NCBI GenBank assembly: GCA_030589825.1
Contig: JAUUZT010000025.1
Span: forward strand, 1-8,818
Source: Dehalococcoidia bacterium
Lineage (GTDB): Bacteria > Chloroflexota > Dehalococcoidia > GIF9 > AB-539-J10
DNA length: 8,818 nt
Direction of reading: 5' to 3'
Shown here: positions 1-5,997 of the stretch, in pieces
Layout: every line of letters starts with the position of its first letter
Position numbering within the stretch: the first letter of the stretch is position 1
The notes under the pieces: model-generated
What the model was told of the DNA's origin: nothing
What the model saw: the letters and a program-made list of their open reading frames with translations, nothing else
Databases searched by the model: none
Translations under genes and position numbers: made by a program

Positions 1-24
1 AATGCCAATTCTCTGTTTATTCAT
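1..24 (-). CDS. 5' end of a divergent gene, possibly 6-phosphofructokinase (partial)
   Basis: Only the first eight codons are inside the window. Read on the minus strand from an ATG at 24-22 they give MNKQRIGI. A purine-rich GAGGGG (plus-strand 34-39) lies nine bases before the ATG and is a good ribosome binding site, so this is very likely a real start. Bacterial ATP- or PPi-dependent 6-phosphofructokinases often begin M-x-K-(K/R)-I-(G/A)-(I/V)-L-T-G-G-G. The neighbours, an aldolase and a fructose-bisphosphatase, act on the product of that enzyme, so phosphofructokinase is a reasonable guess. Eight residues cannot prove it: other Rossmann-type proteins start in a similar way. The existence of the gene is fairly secure; its identity is inferred mostly from context. 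Confidence 0.55.
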
Positions 25-70
25 GTTAAACCACCCCTCTTAATTAGCGTAATTCTACTATATTACATTA

Positions 71-99
71 CTGATAGCTTTTTCTTTAGCTGCTATAAT
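71..99 (+). promoter_or_regulatory. Candidate sigma-70 promoter of the aldolase gene (extended -10)
   Basis: A perfect TATAAT at 94-99 is preceded by TG at 91-92, which makes an extended -10 element (TGCTATAAT). Seventeen bases upstream lies CTGATA (71-76), a four-of-six match to the -35 consensus. Transcription would start near 106 and give a leader of about 150 bases before the aldolase ATG. A second extended -10 (TGTTATAGT, 161-169) has no good -35 and could be an alternative. Confidence 0.5.
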
Positions 100-153
100 G
101 CCAAGCAAGATTATAGACTAAAGATACAGAAGCTGATATACACAAATGACACT

Positions 154-167
154 TATAACCTGTTATA
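154..167. repeat. 14-bp dyad TATAAC-CT-GTTATA in the aldolase leader
   Basis: Perfect 6-bp arms, TATAAC at 154-159 and GTTATA at 162-167, are separated by two bases. The right arm overlaps the alternative -10 element TATAGT (164-169). It could be an operator, but AT-rich palindromes of this size also arise by chance. Confidence 0.3.
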
Positions 168-255
168 GTAAAATAGGAGAGGAGAAGAACAACCCAAAGA
201 CATAGCTGGTAGTTGATGATTGCATAAATATTTGTAATGGAGAATAATTATCATC

Positions 256-1521
256 ATGAAATACGGATTTGACGCCTTAGTAGAAAATGCCGTCTTTGCT
301 GACGACGATAGCGCAAGAAAAGGATATCGGCAGGAGATTCAAAAACTGGCTTTTGATAGAGGAATCTATCCTGCCAGCATCCAGGGCTTATATGTCGCTG
401 CAGGTAAAGGTCTTTATAGGGGCAAGACAGTACCTGCTATAAATATCCGAGGCATCACTTATCAGGTTGCCAGGGCTCTCTTCAAGACAGCCAAAAAAAA
501 CAAGGTTGGTGCTTTTATCTTTGAGCTGGCGCGCTCCGAGATAGACTATACTGCACAAAGGCCAAGTGAATATACCGCCTGCGTGTTAGCTGCTGCCATT
601 AAAGAAGGATTTCAGGGCCCGGTTTTCCTTCAAGGGGATCATTTTCAGGTTAACCTAAAAAGATATGGCTTAGAGCCTGACAAGGAACTGAAAGCCCTTA
701 AGGAGCTGACAAAGGAGGCAATAGCTGCTGGTTTTTATAACATAGACATAGATGCATCGACCCTGGTGGACATAGAGAAGGAAACACTTGAGGACCAACA
801 GAAAGAAAACTGCCTGATAACTGCCGAGATGACCAACTTAATACGAAAAATTGAGCCCAAAGGAATAACCATTTCTATCGGTGGCGAGATTGGTGAAGTT
901 GGTAAAAGTAATAGCACCGTTGCTGACCTCAGAGCCTTTTTAGGGGGCTATCTGCATCAGCTAACCCCGAAAACCAAAGGGATATCTAAAATTAGTGTAC
1001 AAACCGGCACAAGGCATGGCGGCACAGTATTACCCAATGGGTCAATAGCCAGCGTAAAGGTTGATTTCAAGACCCTGCAGGACATATCCAAAGCGGCACG
1101 TGAAGAATATGGATTAGCTGGCGCTGTACAGCATGGTGCCTCTACTCTACCCGATGAAGCGTTTGATTTGTTCCCAAAATCTGACGCTATAGAAGTGCAT
1201 CTAGCCACAGGATTTCAAAACCTTATCTATGATAGCTCCTACTTCCCAAGAGAACTTCTGGCTAAAATCAATGAACACCTGGTAAACAAGTACTCCGGCG
1301 AAAAAAATCCCAAAGATACCAAAGAACAGTTCCTGTACAAAACCAGGAAGAAGGCCTTCGGCGACTTCAAGAGGGAAATGTGGAATCTGCCGGAGGAGAA
1401 TATTAATGGAATTATAGCTAAGCTGGAAGAACGTTTTACTTTACTGTTTCAGAAGTTGAACATGGTAGATACAGTAGAGTTAGTTAACCAGTTTGTAATT
1501 CCACCATCTCCACAGAAATAG
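256..1521 (+). CDS. Class II fructose/tagatose-bisphosphate aldolase, long form
   Basis: A 421-residue zinc-dependent aldolase expected to cleave and form fructose-1,6-bisphosphate (or tagatose-1,6-bisphosphate) from dihydroxyacetone phosphate and glyceraldehyde-3-phosphate in the cytoplasm. Class II landmarks appear in order: LQGDH at 125-129 (catalytic D128, zinc ligand H129), GGEIGEVG at 209-216 (E211), GTRHGG at 251-256 (zinc ligand H254) and VQHGAST at 291-297 (zinc ligand H293). HLATGFQN at 315-322 aligns with the NVATELKN loop of the KbaY/GatY branch, with His where Asn usually binds substrate. The C-terminal ~95 residues are an extension compared with the ~285-residue GatY/KbaY enzymes. 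The start is the only ATG after an in-frame stop at 235-237. Its Shine-Dalgarno GGAG (239-242) is 13 bases away, which is long. The gene converges on glpX. Family assignment is firm; choice between fructose and tagatose substrate is not. Confidence 0.9.
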   Translation: MKYGFDALVENAVFADDDSARKGYRQEIQKLAFDRGIYPASIQGLYVAAGKGLYRGKTVPAINIRGITYQVARALFKTAKKNKVGAFIFELARSEIDYTAQRPSEYTACVLAAAIKEGFQGPVFLQGDHFQVNLKRYGLEPDKELKALKELTKEAIAAGFYNIDIDASTLVDIEKETLEDQQKENCLITAEMTNLIRKIEPKGITISIGGEIGEVGKSNSTVADLRAFLGGYLHQLTPKTKGISKISVQTGTRHGGTVLPNGSIASVKVDFKTLQDISKAAREEYGLAGAVQHGASTLPDEAFDLFPKSDAIEVHLATGFQNLIYDSSYFPRELLAKINEHLVNKYSGEKNPKDTKEQFLYKTRKKAFGDFKREMWNLPEENINGIIAKLEERFTLLFQKLNMVDTVELVNQFVIPPSPQK

Positions 1522-1555
1522 GGCAGGGCTAATTATTTTCCTTTCTTCAGTGGAG
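1508..1555. repeat. Inverted repeat across both convergent stop codons
   Basis: CTCCACAGAAA (1508-1518) can pair with TTTCT (1542-1546) plus GTGGAG (1550-1555), leaving a three-base bulge that is exactly the complement of the glpX stop codon. The loop is 23 bases. No T-run follows on either strand, so it is not a standard intrinsic terminator. It might weakly terminate both convergent genes or be chance. Confidence 0.25.
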
Positions 1556-2548
1556 TTCAAAGGGGCTGAGCTTATCAAGCTTGTTAAAGTTATGCCAAGT
1601 ATCTATCCAGCGTACAGTACCAGAACTGGAGCGCATTGCAATAGACTGAGTCCGTGCACCACCACTAAAATAACTTACTCCCCTCAATAATTCGCCACTA
1701 CTAACCCCGGTAGCCGTAAAATACACGTCTTCACAATCAATAAGATCCTCTGTCCTATAGATCTTCTCCACATCAATTCCCTCTGCCACAGCCTTCTCTT
1801 TTTCGTTTTTATCACGAGGCCATGCCTTACATTGGTAACCACCCCCTATGCAGTGTATCGCCGCAGCGGAAAGGACTCCTTCAGACGTGCCGCCAATACC
1901 CATCAGCACATCTACTCCTCTTCCGGGAAGTGCTGCCTCTATGCTGGCTACAACATCACCATCAAAAATCAATTTAACCCTGGCACCGGCATTTCTAATA
2001 TCCGACAATAACTGCTCATGGCGAGGCCTGTCTAAAACCACCACGGTAAGCTCTTCAATTTTTCTTCTCATAGCTCTGGCTATATTCTTTAGATTTTCCA
2101 CCACCGGTGCATTTATATCTATATAATCTTTTGCCTCTGGTCCAGTTACGATTTTATCCATATAAAAAAATTGTCTTGGGCAGTTTATCGTCCCCTTGCT
2201 TGAAAGCGCTAATACAGAAATGGCTCCGGGCAGCCCCCTTGAAACTGATGTCGTTCCATCAATGGGGTCAACAGCAATATCCACCGGTACACCAGAGCCA
2301 TCACCAATATGTTCCCCGATATATAACATGGGGGCATGGTCCTTTTCCCCTTCACCAATGACCACGGTTCCATCTATCTGAATATGTCCCAGGACATAAC
2401 GCATGGCAGCTACTGCCGCCTCGTCAATCAGATTTTTATCTCCTTTACCAAAATAACGGGCTGCGGCCATAGCTGCTGCTTCAGTAACACGAACCATCTC
2501 TATGGCAATATTGCGTTCAATTGGTTCCTGATAACTCATAGGTTTCAT
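1547..2548 (-). CDS. glpX: Class II fructose-1,6-bisphosphatase GlpX
   Basis: A 333-residue metal-dependent phosphatase of the inositol-monophosphatase-like fold, close to the usual GlpX length of about 320-340. It hydrolyses fructose-1,6-bisphosphate to fructose-6-phosphate in gluconeogenesis; some relatives also act on sedoheptulose-1,7-bisphosphate. Visible motifs are IGEGEKD at 64-70, DPIDGTT at 94-100 (metal-binding D94 and D97) and GIGGTSEG at 217-224 (metal ligand E223). After D70 there is His (KDHAPML) where I recall E. coli GlpX having Glu, a minor difference. The start is the ATG at 2548-2546, with an AGGA-type ribosome binding site nine bases upstream; an ATG three codons in is an alternative. 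It lies 136 bp downstream of the SDR gene on the same strand but has its own candidate promoter. It converges on the aldolase with a 25-bp gap. Confidence 0.95.
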   Translation of the reverse strand: MKPMSYQEPIERNIAIEMVRVTEAAAMAAARYFGKGDKNLIDEAAVAAMRYVLGHIQIDGTVVIGEGEKDHAPMLYIGEHIGDGSGVPVDIAVDPIDGTTSVSRGLPGAISVLALSSKGTINCPRQFFYMDKIVTGPEAKDYIDINAPVVENLKNIARAMRRKIEELTVVVLDRPRHEQLLSDIRNAGARVKLIFDGDVVASIEAALPGRGVDVLMGIGGTSEGVLSAAAIHCIGGGYQCKAWPRDKNEKEKAVAEGIDVEKIYRTEDLIDCEDVYFTATGVSSGELLRGVSYFSGGARTQSIAMRSSSGTVRWIDTWHNFNKLDKLSPFELH

Positions 2549-2600
2549 ATTAATCTTTCCTCTTTTTTAGAAAACCATACTTATTTATCATATTGTCGTT

Positions 2601-2629
2601 ATGTTAATTTATATACACGATGGCGTCAA
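2601..2629 (-). promoter_or_regulatory. Candidate promoter of glpX
   Basis: On the minus strand TTGACG (plus-strand 2624-2629, five of six consensus bases) is followed after 17 bases by TAACAT (2601-2606, four of six). The start would fall near 2594, about 46 bases before the glpX ATG. This would let glpX be expressed independently of the SDR gene upstream. Confidence 0.45.
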
Positions 2630-2636
2630 CAACAAA

Positions 2637-2661
2637 TCAGCCGGCAATTTTAAGGGGCTGA
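2637..2661 (-). terminator. Weak candidate terminator after the SDR gene
   Basis: TCAGCC (2637-2642) and GGCTGA (2656-2661) form a perfect 6-bp stem with a 13-base loop, about 24 bases after the SDR stop. On the minus strand it is followed by a T-rich TTTGTTG rather than a clean T-run. The stem is short and the loop large, so termination would be inefficient. Confidence 0.3.
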
Positions 2662-2684
2662 GTTTTCAGATAATACAACACGTA

Positions 2685-3506
2685 TTAACCGCTGCTTTCC
2701 ACCGGCCAAAGCCTATGGGTCTGCGTTATGCCGCCATCAACAACAAAGGAGCTAGCCGATACATATTTAGATTCATCGGAGGCAAGGTATAGTGCCATGT
2801 ACGCAACATCCCAGGCCTCTCCCTGATGTCCAGTAGGACACATGGCATCACGTTTTCTATGTACTTCATCAATATCCTTACCATAGGCTTGTTTCACCGA
2901 CGCGGCGACCATCGGAGTTCTCATGTATCCCGGTAAAATAGTATTCGCTCGAATTCCTTTCGCTGCGTATTGAATCGCTATATCCCGAGTCAGCCCAATA
3001 ATACCGGCCTTTGTTGCCTCATACGAAATGGTCGGAGCAGCCATAGCTCTTATCCCTGCAACAGAACTAATGTTAATGATTGAACCGTTTCCCTGCTTTA
3101 TCATATATGGAAGAGCATATTTGCATGTTAAGAACATGCTTTTTAAATTAACATCCACTACCCTGTCCCAATCTTCCTCACTTAGTTCAATTGGCCCTCC
3201 AAATATTAGAATGCCCACATTATTATGCAATATATCAATTTTCCCATATATTTCAATACACTTTTCTACCATACTTTTACAATCACTGGACTTACTAACA
3301 TCGGCTTTAAACGTAACACATTCACCGCCTTCCTGCTTGATTATTTTCTCAGTTTCTTCTACTGCATCAAGCCTATAATCAGCCACCATCACTTTAGCTC
3401 CTTCCCTAGCATAAAGGATTGCCGAAGCTTTCCCGTTACCCATACCAGGGCCTGCCGACCCTGCTCCAGTCACAATCGCAACTTTCCCTTTAACACGATT
3501 CCCCAT
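2685..3506 (-). CDS. Short-chain dehydrogenase/reductase (SDR) family oxidoreductase
   Basis: A 273-residue classical SDR that should oxidise or reduce an alcohol/carbonyl substrate with NAD(H) or NADP(H) in the cytoplasm. The dinucleotide-binding loop is TGAGSAGPGMGNG (13-25), longer than the common TGxxxGIG and typical of one SDR subgroup. ADVS at 68-71 contacts adenine. NNVG at 95-98 replaces the common NNAG. The catalytic tetrad is N120, S148 (in ISSVAG), Y162 and K166 (YEATK). D42-Y-R after the second beta strand (VMVADYR) suggests a preference for NAD(H). The DGG near 257-259 is the usual C-terminal signature. The ATG at 3506 has GGGAGG six bases upstream, so the start is secure. Divergent from the PAL-like gene over 281 bp, suggesting shared control. 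The substrate cannot be deduced. Confidence 0.92.
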   Translation of the reverse strand: MGNRVKGKVAIVTGAGSAGPGMGNGKASAILYAREGAKVMVADYRLDAVEETEKIIKQEGGECVTFKADVSKSSDCKSMVEKCIEIYGKIDILHNNVGILIFGGPIELSEEDWDRVVDVNLKSMFLTCKYALPYMIKQGNGSIINISSVAGIRAMAAPTISYEATKAGIIGLTRDIAIQYAAKGIRANTILPGYMRTPMVAASVKQAYGKDIDEVHRKRDAMCPTGHQGEAWDVAYMALYLASDESKYVSASSFVVDGGITQTHRLWPVESSG

Positions 3507-3575
3507 AATTAACCTCCCTCTATTTTAAGTGCTCCTTATTATTGAACAAGCATGGCAAAAGTATTCTGTCAGGTA

Positions 3576-3591
3576 GTCAATAATTACTGAC
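3576..3591. promoter_or_regulatory. 16-bp dyad GTCAaTAATTAcTGAC, candidate operator
   Basis: The arms GTCA (3576-3579) and TGAC (3588-3591) flank the self-complementary TAATTA (3581-3586); only the pair 3580/3587 breaks the symmetry. TGTCAG at 3567-3572 also pairs with CTGACA at 3587-3592, giving an overlapping second dyad. It sits in the divergent gap, 70-85 bp before the SDR start. Size and symmetry suit a dimeric repressor such as MarR, TetR or GntR types, but no regulator gene is in the window. Confidence 0.4.
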
Positions 3592-3664
3592 AAACAAAAC
3601 TGTTTTATATCATAAACCTCTTCACTAAAATAAGGCAACCTTTTCAGTATATTAAGATTCTCTC

Positions 3665-3693
3665 TTGATTACCCCACTTATTCCTTATATCAT
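3665..3693 (+). promoter_or_regulatory. Candidate promoter of the PAL-like NHL gene
   Basis: TTGATT (3665-3670, four of six) and TATCAT (3688-3693, five of six) are 17 bases apart. Transcription would start near 3700 and give a leader of about 88 bases. A TATTAT at 3720-3725, next to the 10-bp palindrome TATAGCTATA (3723-3732), is a weaker alternative -10. Confidence 0.4.
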
Positions 3694-3755
3694 GTGCTAT
3701 CACTATTTTGGGGTAAGTATATTATAGCTATATTTGCCAATAACAAAGGGGTAAG

Positions 3756-3769
3756 CCCTGCTGGCAGGG
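3756..3769 (+). promoter_or_regulatory. GC hairpin just before the NHL ribosome binding site
   Basis: CCCTG and CAGGG (outer bases of CCCTGCTGGCAGGG) form a five-pair, all-strong stem with a CTGG loop, ending four bases before the Shine-Dalgarno GGAGG (3774-3778). In a leader that is otherwise AT-rich, it could affect mRNA stability or ribosome access. It has no T-run and is not a terminator. Confidence 0.3.
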
Positions 3770-3787
3770 AAAAGGAGGAGCTGAAAT

Positions 3788-4723
3788 ATGATTTATGGTG
3801 ATGGTAACTATAGATACGAACTGGTTGAGGGCTGGGGGAAGTATCCCGAAGGTTGGGAGTATATAGATGTGACAGGAGTAACTGTTGACGGGCAAGACAG
3901 GGTATACGTGTTAAACAGGGGAACTCATCCAATTATGGTCTTCAATCGTGATGGAACGCTTGTCACCTCATGGGGAGAGGATTTCTTTGGTAGAGCTCAT
4001 GGCAGTTGTACCGGGCCTGATGGCTCAATCTATTGTACGGACGACATAAACCACACAGTTTCCAAATTCACCCCTGAAGGGAAACTGCTGATGATGTTGG
4101 GGGAAAAGGGGGTATCTTCGAACTCCGGTTACGTGAAAAAACAGGACCTCTTCGAGAGCCTAGCCACCATACAACGTGGAGCTCCTCCCTTTAACCGTCC
4201 AACCGGAGTAAGCCTTTCTTCCAATGGTGATATCTTAATATCGGATGGCTATGGTAATGCCCGTGTACACAAATTCAGCCCTGACGGAGATTTGTTATTT
4301 TCATGGGGAGAGCCTGGTACTGCACCCGGCCAATTTGTACTTCCCCATAACCTCTGGGTAGATAAAAAGGACAGGGTATGGGTTGTCGACCGTGAGAACA
4401 GACGAGTCCAAATTTTTGATATACAGGGTAATTTTATTGCCCAGTGGACAAATCTCGGTCGTCCAACCGATCTGGTAATGGACAGTAATGACATTATATA
4501 TATCTCCGAACTAGAGCAGACAGTGAGCATCTTTACTATGGATGGTAAATTATTGACACGCTGGGGTAGTCCAGGCGAACCGTTAACCGAGGCATTGTTC
4601 GATTCCCCACACACCATAGCAATTGACTCACGCGGTGATATCTACGTAGGCGAGGTCAGCTTCACACACAGCAAGAACAATAAAGGGCCAAGGACCATAC
4701 AAAAGTTTGCCAGGATACATTAG
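3788..4723 (+). CDS. NHL-repeat beta-propeller, peptidyl-alpha-hydroxyglycine alpha-amidating lyase (PAL)-like
   Basis: A 311-residue NHL propeller related to the PAL half of animal peptide-amidating monooxygenase, which splits peptidyl-alpha-hydroxyglycine into a peptide amide and glyoxylate. Blade motifs recur, e.g. GVTVDGQDRVYVLNRG (30-45), GVSLSSNGDILISDGYGN (140-157), NLWVDKKDRVWVVDRENR (188-205) and TIAIDSRGDIYVGE (276-289). Compared with rat PAL from memory, all key residues are present: R44 (as R533), H71, H187 and H275 (zinc ligands H585, H690, H786), Y155 (Y654) and R202 (R706). There is no signal peptide or membrane segment, so it is probably cytoplasmic. No copper monooxygenase (PHM) domain is fused or adjacent. 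The ATG follows GGAGG by nine bases. The zinc-lyase fold is well supported; the true substrate is unknown and may not be a peptide. Confidence 0.85.
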   Translation: MIYGDGNYRYELVEGWGKYPEGWEYIDVTGVTVDGQDRVYVLNRGTHPIMVFNRDGTLVTSWGEDFFGRAHGSCTGPDGSIYCTDDINHTVSKFTPEGKLLMMLGEKGVSSNSGYVKKQDLFESLATIQRGAPPFNRPTGVSLSSNGDILISDGYGNARVHKFSPDGDLLFSWGEPGTAPGQFVLPHNLWVDKKDRVWVVDRENRRVQIFDIQGNFIAQWTNLGRPTDLVMDSNDIIYISELEQTVSIFTMDGKLLTRWGSPGEPLTEALFDSPHTIAIDSRGDIYVGEVSFTHSKNNKGPRTIQKFARIH

Positions 4724-4779
4724 TCCTGATAGAAACGTCTAACACACTAATAGAATATGGAATAGCTGGTAACAGGTGC

Positions 4780-5784
4780 TTAACTATCCATAAATTTTGC
4801 CAGTTCATCCCGCTCGAATTGTGGTAAATCCCTGGCGCCTGTTGCAGTTTGCAACCTTACCCCTTCCTTAGCTTCGACAACTTTACCTATAACAGTTCCT
4901 TTAATTCCTGCCTCAAGCAACCTCTTTATCAACCGGGGAGAATCAACATGAGGCAACACTATAAGTAGAGCTCCGGAGGCCAATAATCCAAGAGGGTCAA
5001 TTGAAAGTCCCTCACAAATAACCCTGCACTCAGGAAACAAAGGAATTTTCCCCTCCTCTACTAAAATGCCAACCCTGGCAGCAACAGATATTTCCATAAG
5101 CCCTGTAGCCAACCCTCCCTCTGTCGGGTCATGCATTGCATGTACTTCGACAGTTGAACAGGCAATCTGTGCCTCTCTTAAAACACTGATTCCAGGAGAA
5201 AAAAGATAGTCTGCCGCTCGGGTGATAAGCTTATCACTAATACCGGCAGATAAAAGAGATTGTTTTGCCTCCCGAGCAAGGACAGCAGTCCCTTCTATGG
5301 CAATCCCCCTGGTAAGTACAATGTCATCGCCAACCACAGCTCCTGCCGTGGTTATAACCGACCGCTGCTCAGTTTCCCCCAGCATACAGCCAACAACTAT
5401 TGGCCTGCTCAAATCAAAAACCGTCTCCGTATGTCCTCCAACAGGGGTAATGCCCAGCGATGAACACGCTGTATTAATCTGATTAAAAATAGCCTCGACG
5501 TCCTGCTGTTTCGAGCTTTCAGGCAGTAAGATAGTAGACAGAAACCAGCGAGGTATTGCCCCCATAGTAGCTATATCATTGGCATTAACATTCACCACAT
5601 ACCAGCCAATCAGGTCAGTAGCGAAAGTTACCGGGTCCGTTTTTACTACGAGTACCTTATTGCCAAATTGAATCGCCGCCGCGTCTTCGCCGATACGAGG
5701 ACCCAGTAGAATACGTTCATCTTTAATATCTATTTTAGCCAGCAGTTTTTCCAGTAATGCAGGTGGCAGCTTACCAGTTTTCAA
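4780..5784 (-). CDS. AIR synthase-related (HypE/PurM-like) ATP-binding protein, TTG start
   Basis: A 334-residue protein of the PurM/HypE/ThiL/SelD superfamily, whose members use ATP to activate an oxygen or sulfur/selenium atom. Motifs in order: GPRIGEDAAAI (28-38, the HypE-type GDDAA loop), KTDPVTF (48-54), NVNANDIATMGA (65-76), GGHTE (116-120) and HDPTEGGLATGLMEIS (218-233). These are HypE-like. However, the C-terminus ends FMDS and lacks the PRIC-type terminal cysteine that HypE needs for cyanide transfer to hydrogenase. The glycine-rich Sec/Cys loop of SelD is also absent. No hyp or hydrogenase genes are nearby. The start must be TTG at 5784: an in-frame TAA lies five codons upstream, no ATG or GTG precedes it, and GGGA is six bases away. 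Divergent from the UGSC fusion, so a linked function is possible. The exact reaction is unknown. Confidence 0.85.
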   Translation of the reverse strand: MKTGKLPPALLEKLLAKIDIKDERILLGPRIGEDAAAIQFGNKVLVVKTDPVTFATDLIGWYVVNVNANDIATMGAIPRWFLSTILLPESSKQQDVEAIFNQINTACSSLGITPVGGHTETVFDLSRPIVVGCMLGETEQRSVITTAGAVVGDDIVLTRGIAIEGTAVLAREAKQSLLSAGISDKLITRAADYLFSPGISVLREAQIACSTVEVHAMHDPTEGGLATGLMEISVAARVGILVEEGKIPLFPECRVICEGLSIDPLGLLASGALLIVLPHVDSPRLIKRLLEAGIKGTVIGKVVEAKEGVRLQTATGARDLPQFERDELAKFMDS

Positions 5785-5841
5785 TAGCTTTCCCTTTTAC
5801 ACATTATTAAAACTTGCTCTTACTCAACAGGTTATATGCGA

Positions 5842-5870
5842 AATTTACTCCAGAGGCATAGTACTGTCAA
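5842..5870 (-). promoter_or_regulatory. Candidate promoter of the AIR synthase-like gene
   Basis: On the minus strand a perfect TTGACA (plus-strand 5865-5870) is followed after 17 bases by TAAATT (5842-5847, four of six). The start would be near 5835, about 50 bases before the TTG codon. The upstream inverted-repeat arm at 5870-5878 overlaps the first base of the -35, so a protein bound there could touch RNA polymerase. Confidence 0.55.
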
Positions 5871-5913
5871 TTGTACATAGGCATTTCATTCTCCCCCAAT
5901 TTCCATGTACAAT
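5870..5913. promoter_or_regulatory. 9-bp inverted repeat ATTGTACAT / ATGTACAAT, candidate paired operator
   Basis: ATTGTACAT (5870-5878) and ATGTACAAT (5905-5913) are exact inverted copies separated by 26 bases. Each contains the self-complementary TGTACA, and the core centres are 34 bp apart, a little over three helical turns. The site is in the gap between two divergent genes and directly upstream of the minus-strand promoter. Two half-sites on the same DNA face are typical for a multimeric regulator. No specific regulator is recognised. Confidence 0.45.
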
Positions 5914-5970
5914 ACCCCTGTTTTCTCCAGAAAGAAGCCTTTAAATATTCTCGAATACTATAAATAGCTA

Positions 5971-5976
5971 TATAAT
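5971..5976 (+). promoter_or_regulatory. TATAAT, possible -10 of the UGSC fusion gene
   Basis: A consensus TATAAT lies 21 bases before the ATG of the UGSC fusion. No convincing -35 is found 16-18 bases upstream (TTCTCG at 5948-5953 matches three of six). Transcription from it would begin near 5983, only just before the Shine-Dalgarno. It is therefore a tentative call in a very AT-rich stretch. Confidence 0.25.
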
Positions 5977-5997
5977 AATCAGAGCGGAGGCAGAACA

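Noticed and set aside
176..187. GGAGAGGAGAAG as a ribosome binding site for a leader peptide
   Set aside because: The only nearby ATG opens a frame of three or four codons about 30 bases later, too far and too short to support a gene.
1560..2662. 11-bp direct repeat AAGGGGCTGAG at 1560-1570 (end of glpX) and 2652-2662 (before glpX)
   Set aside because: Flanking bases diverge at once, one copy is coding and the other intergenic, and no insertion-sequence features or target duplications are present. Most likely chance.
4249..4617. Minus-strand open frame of 122 codons inside the PAL-like gene
   Set aside because: No motif and no ribosome binding site; it is antisense to a gene with a full set of catalytic residues.
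4724..4779. Terminator between the convergent PAL-like and AIR-synthase-like genes
   Set aside because: I searched the 56-bp gap for a GC stem with a T-run on either strand and found none.
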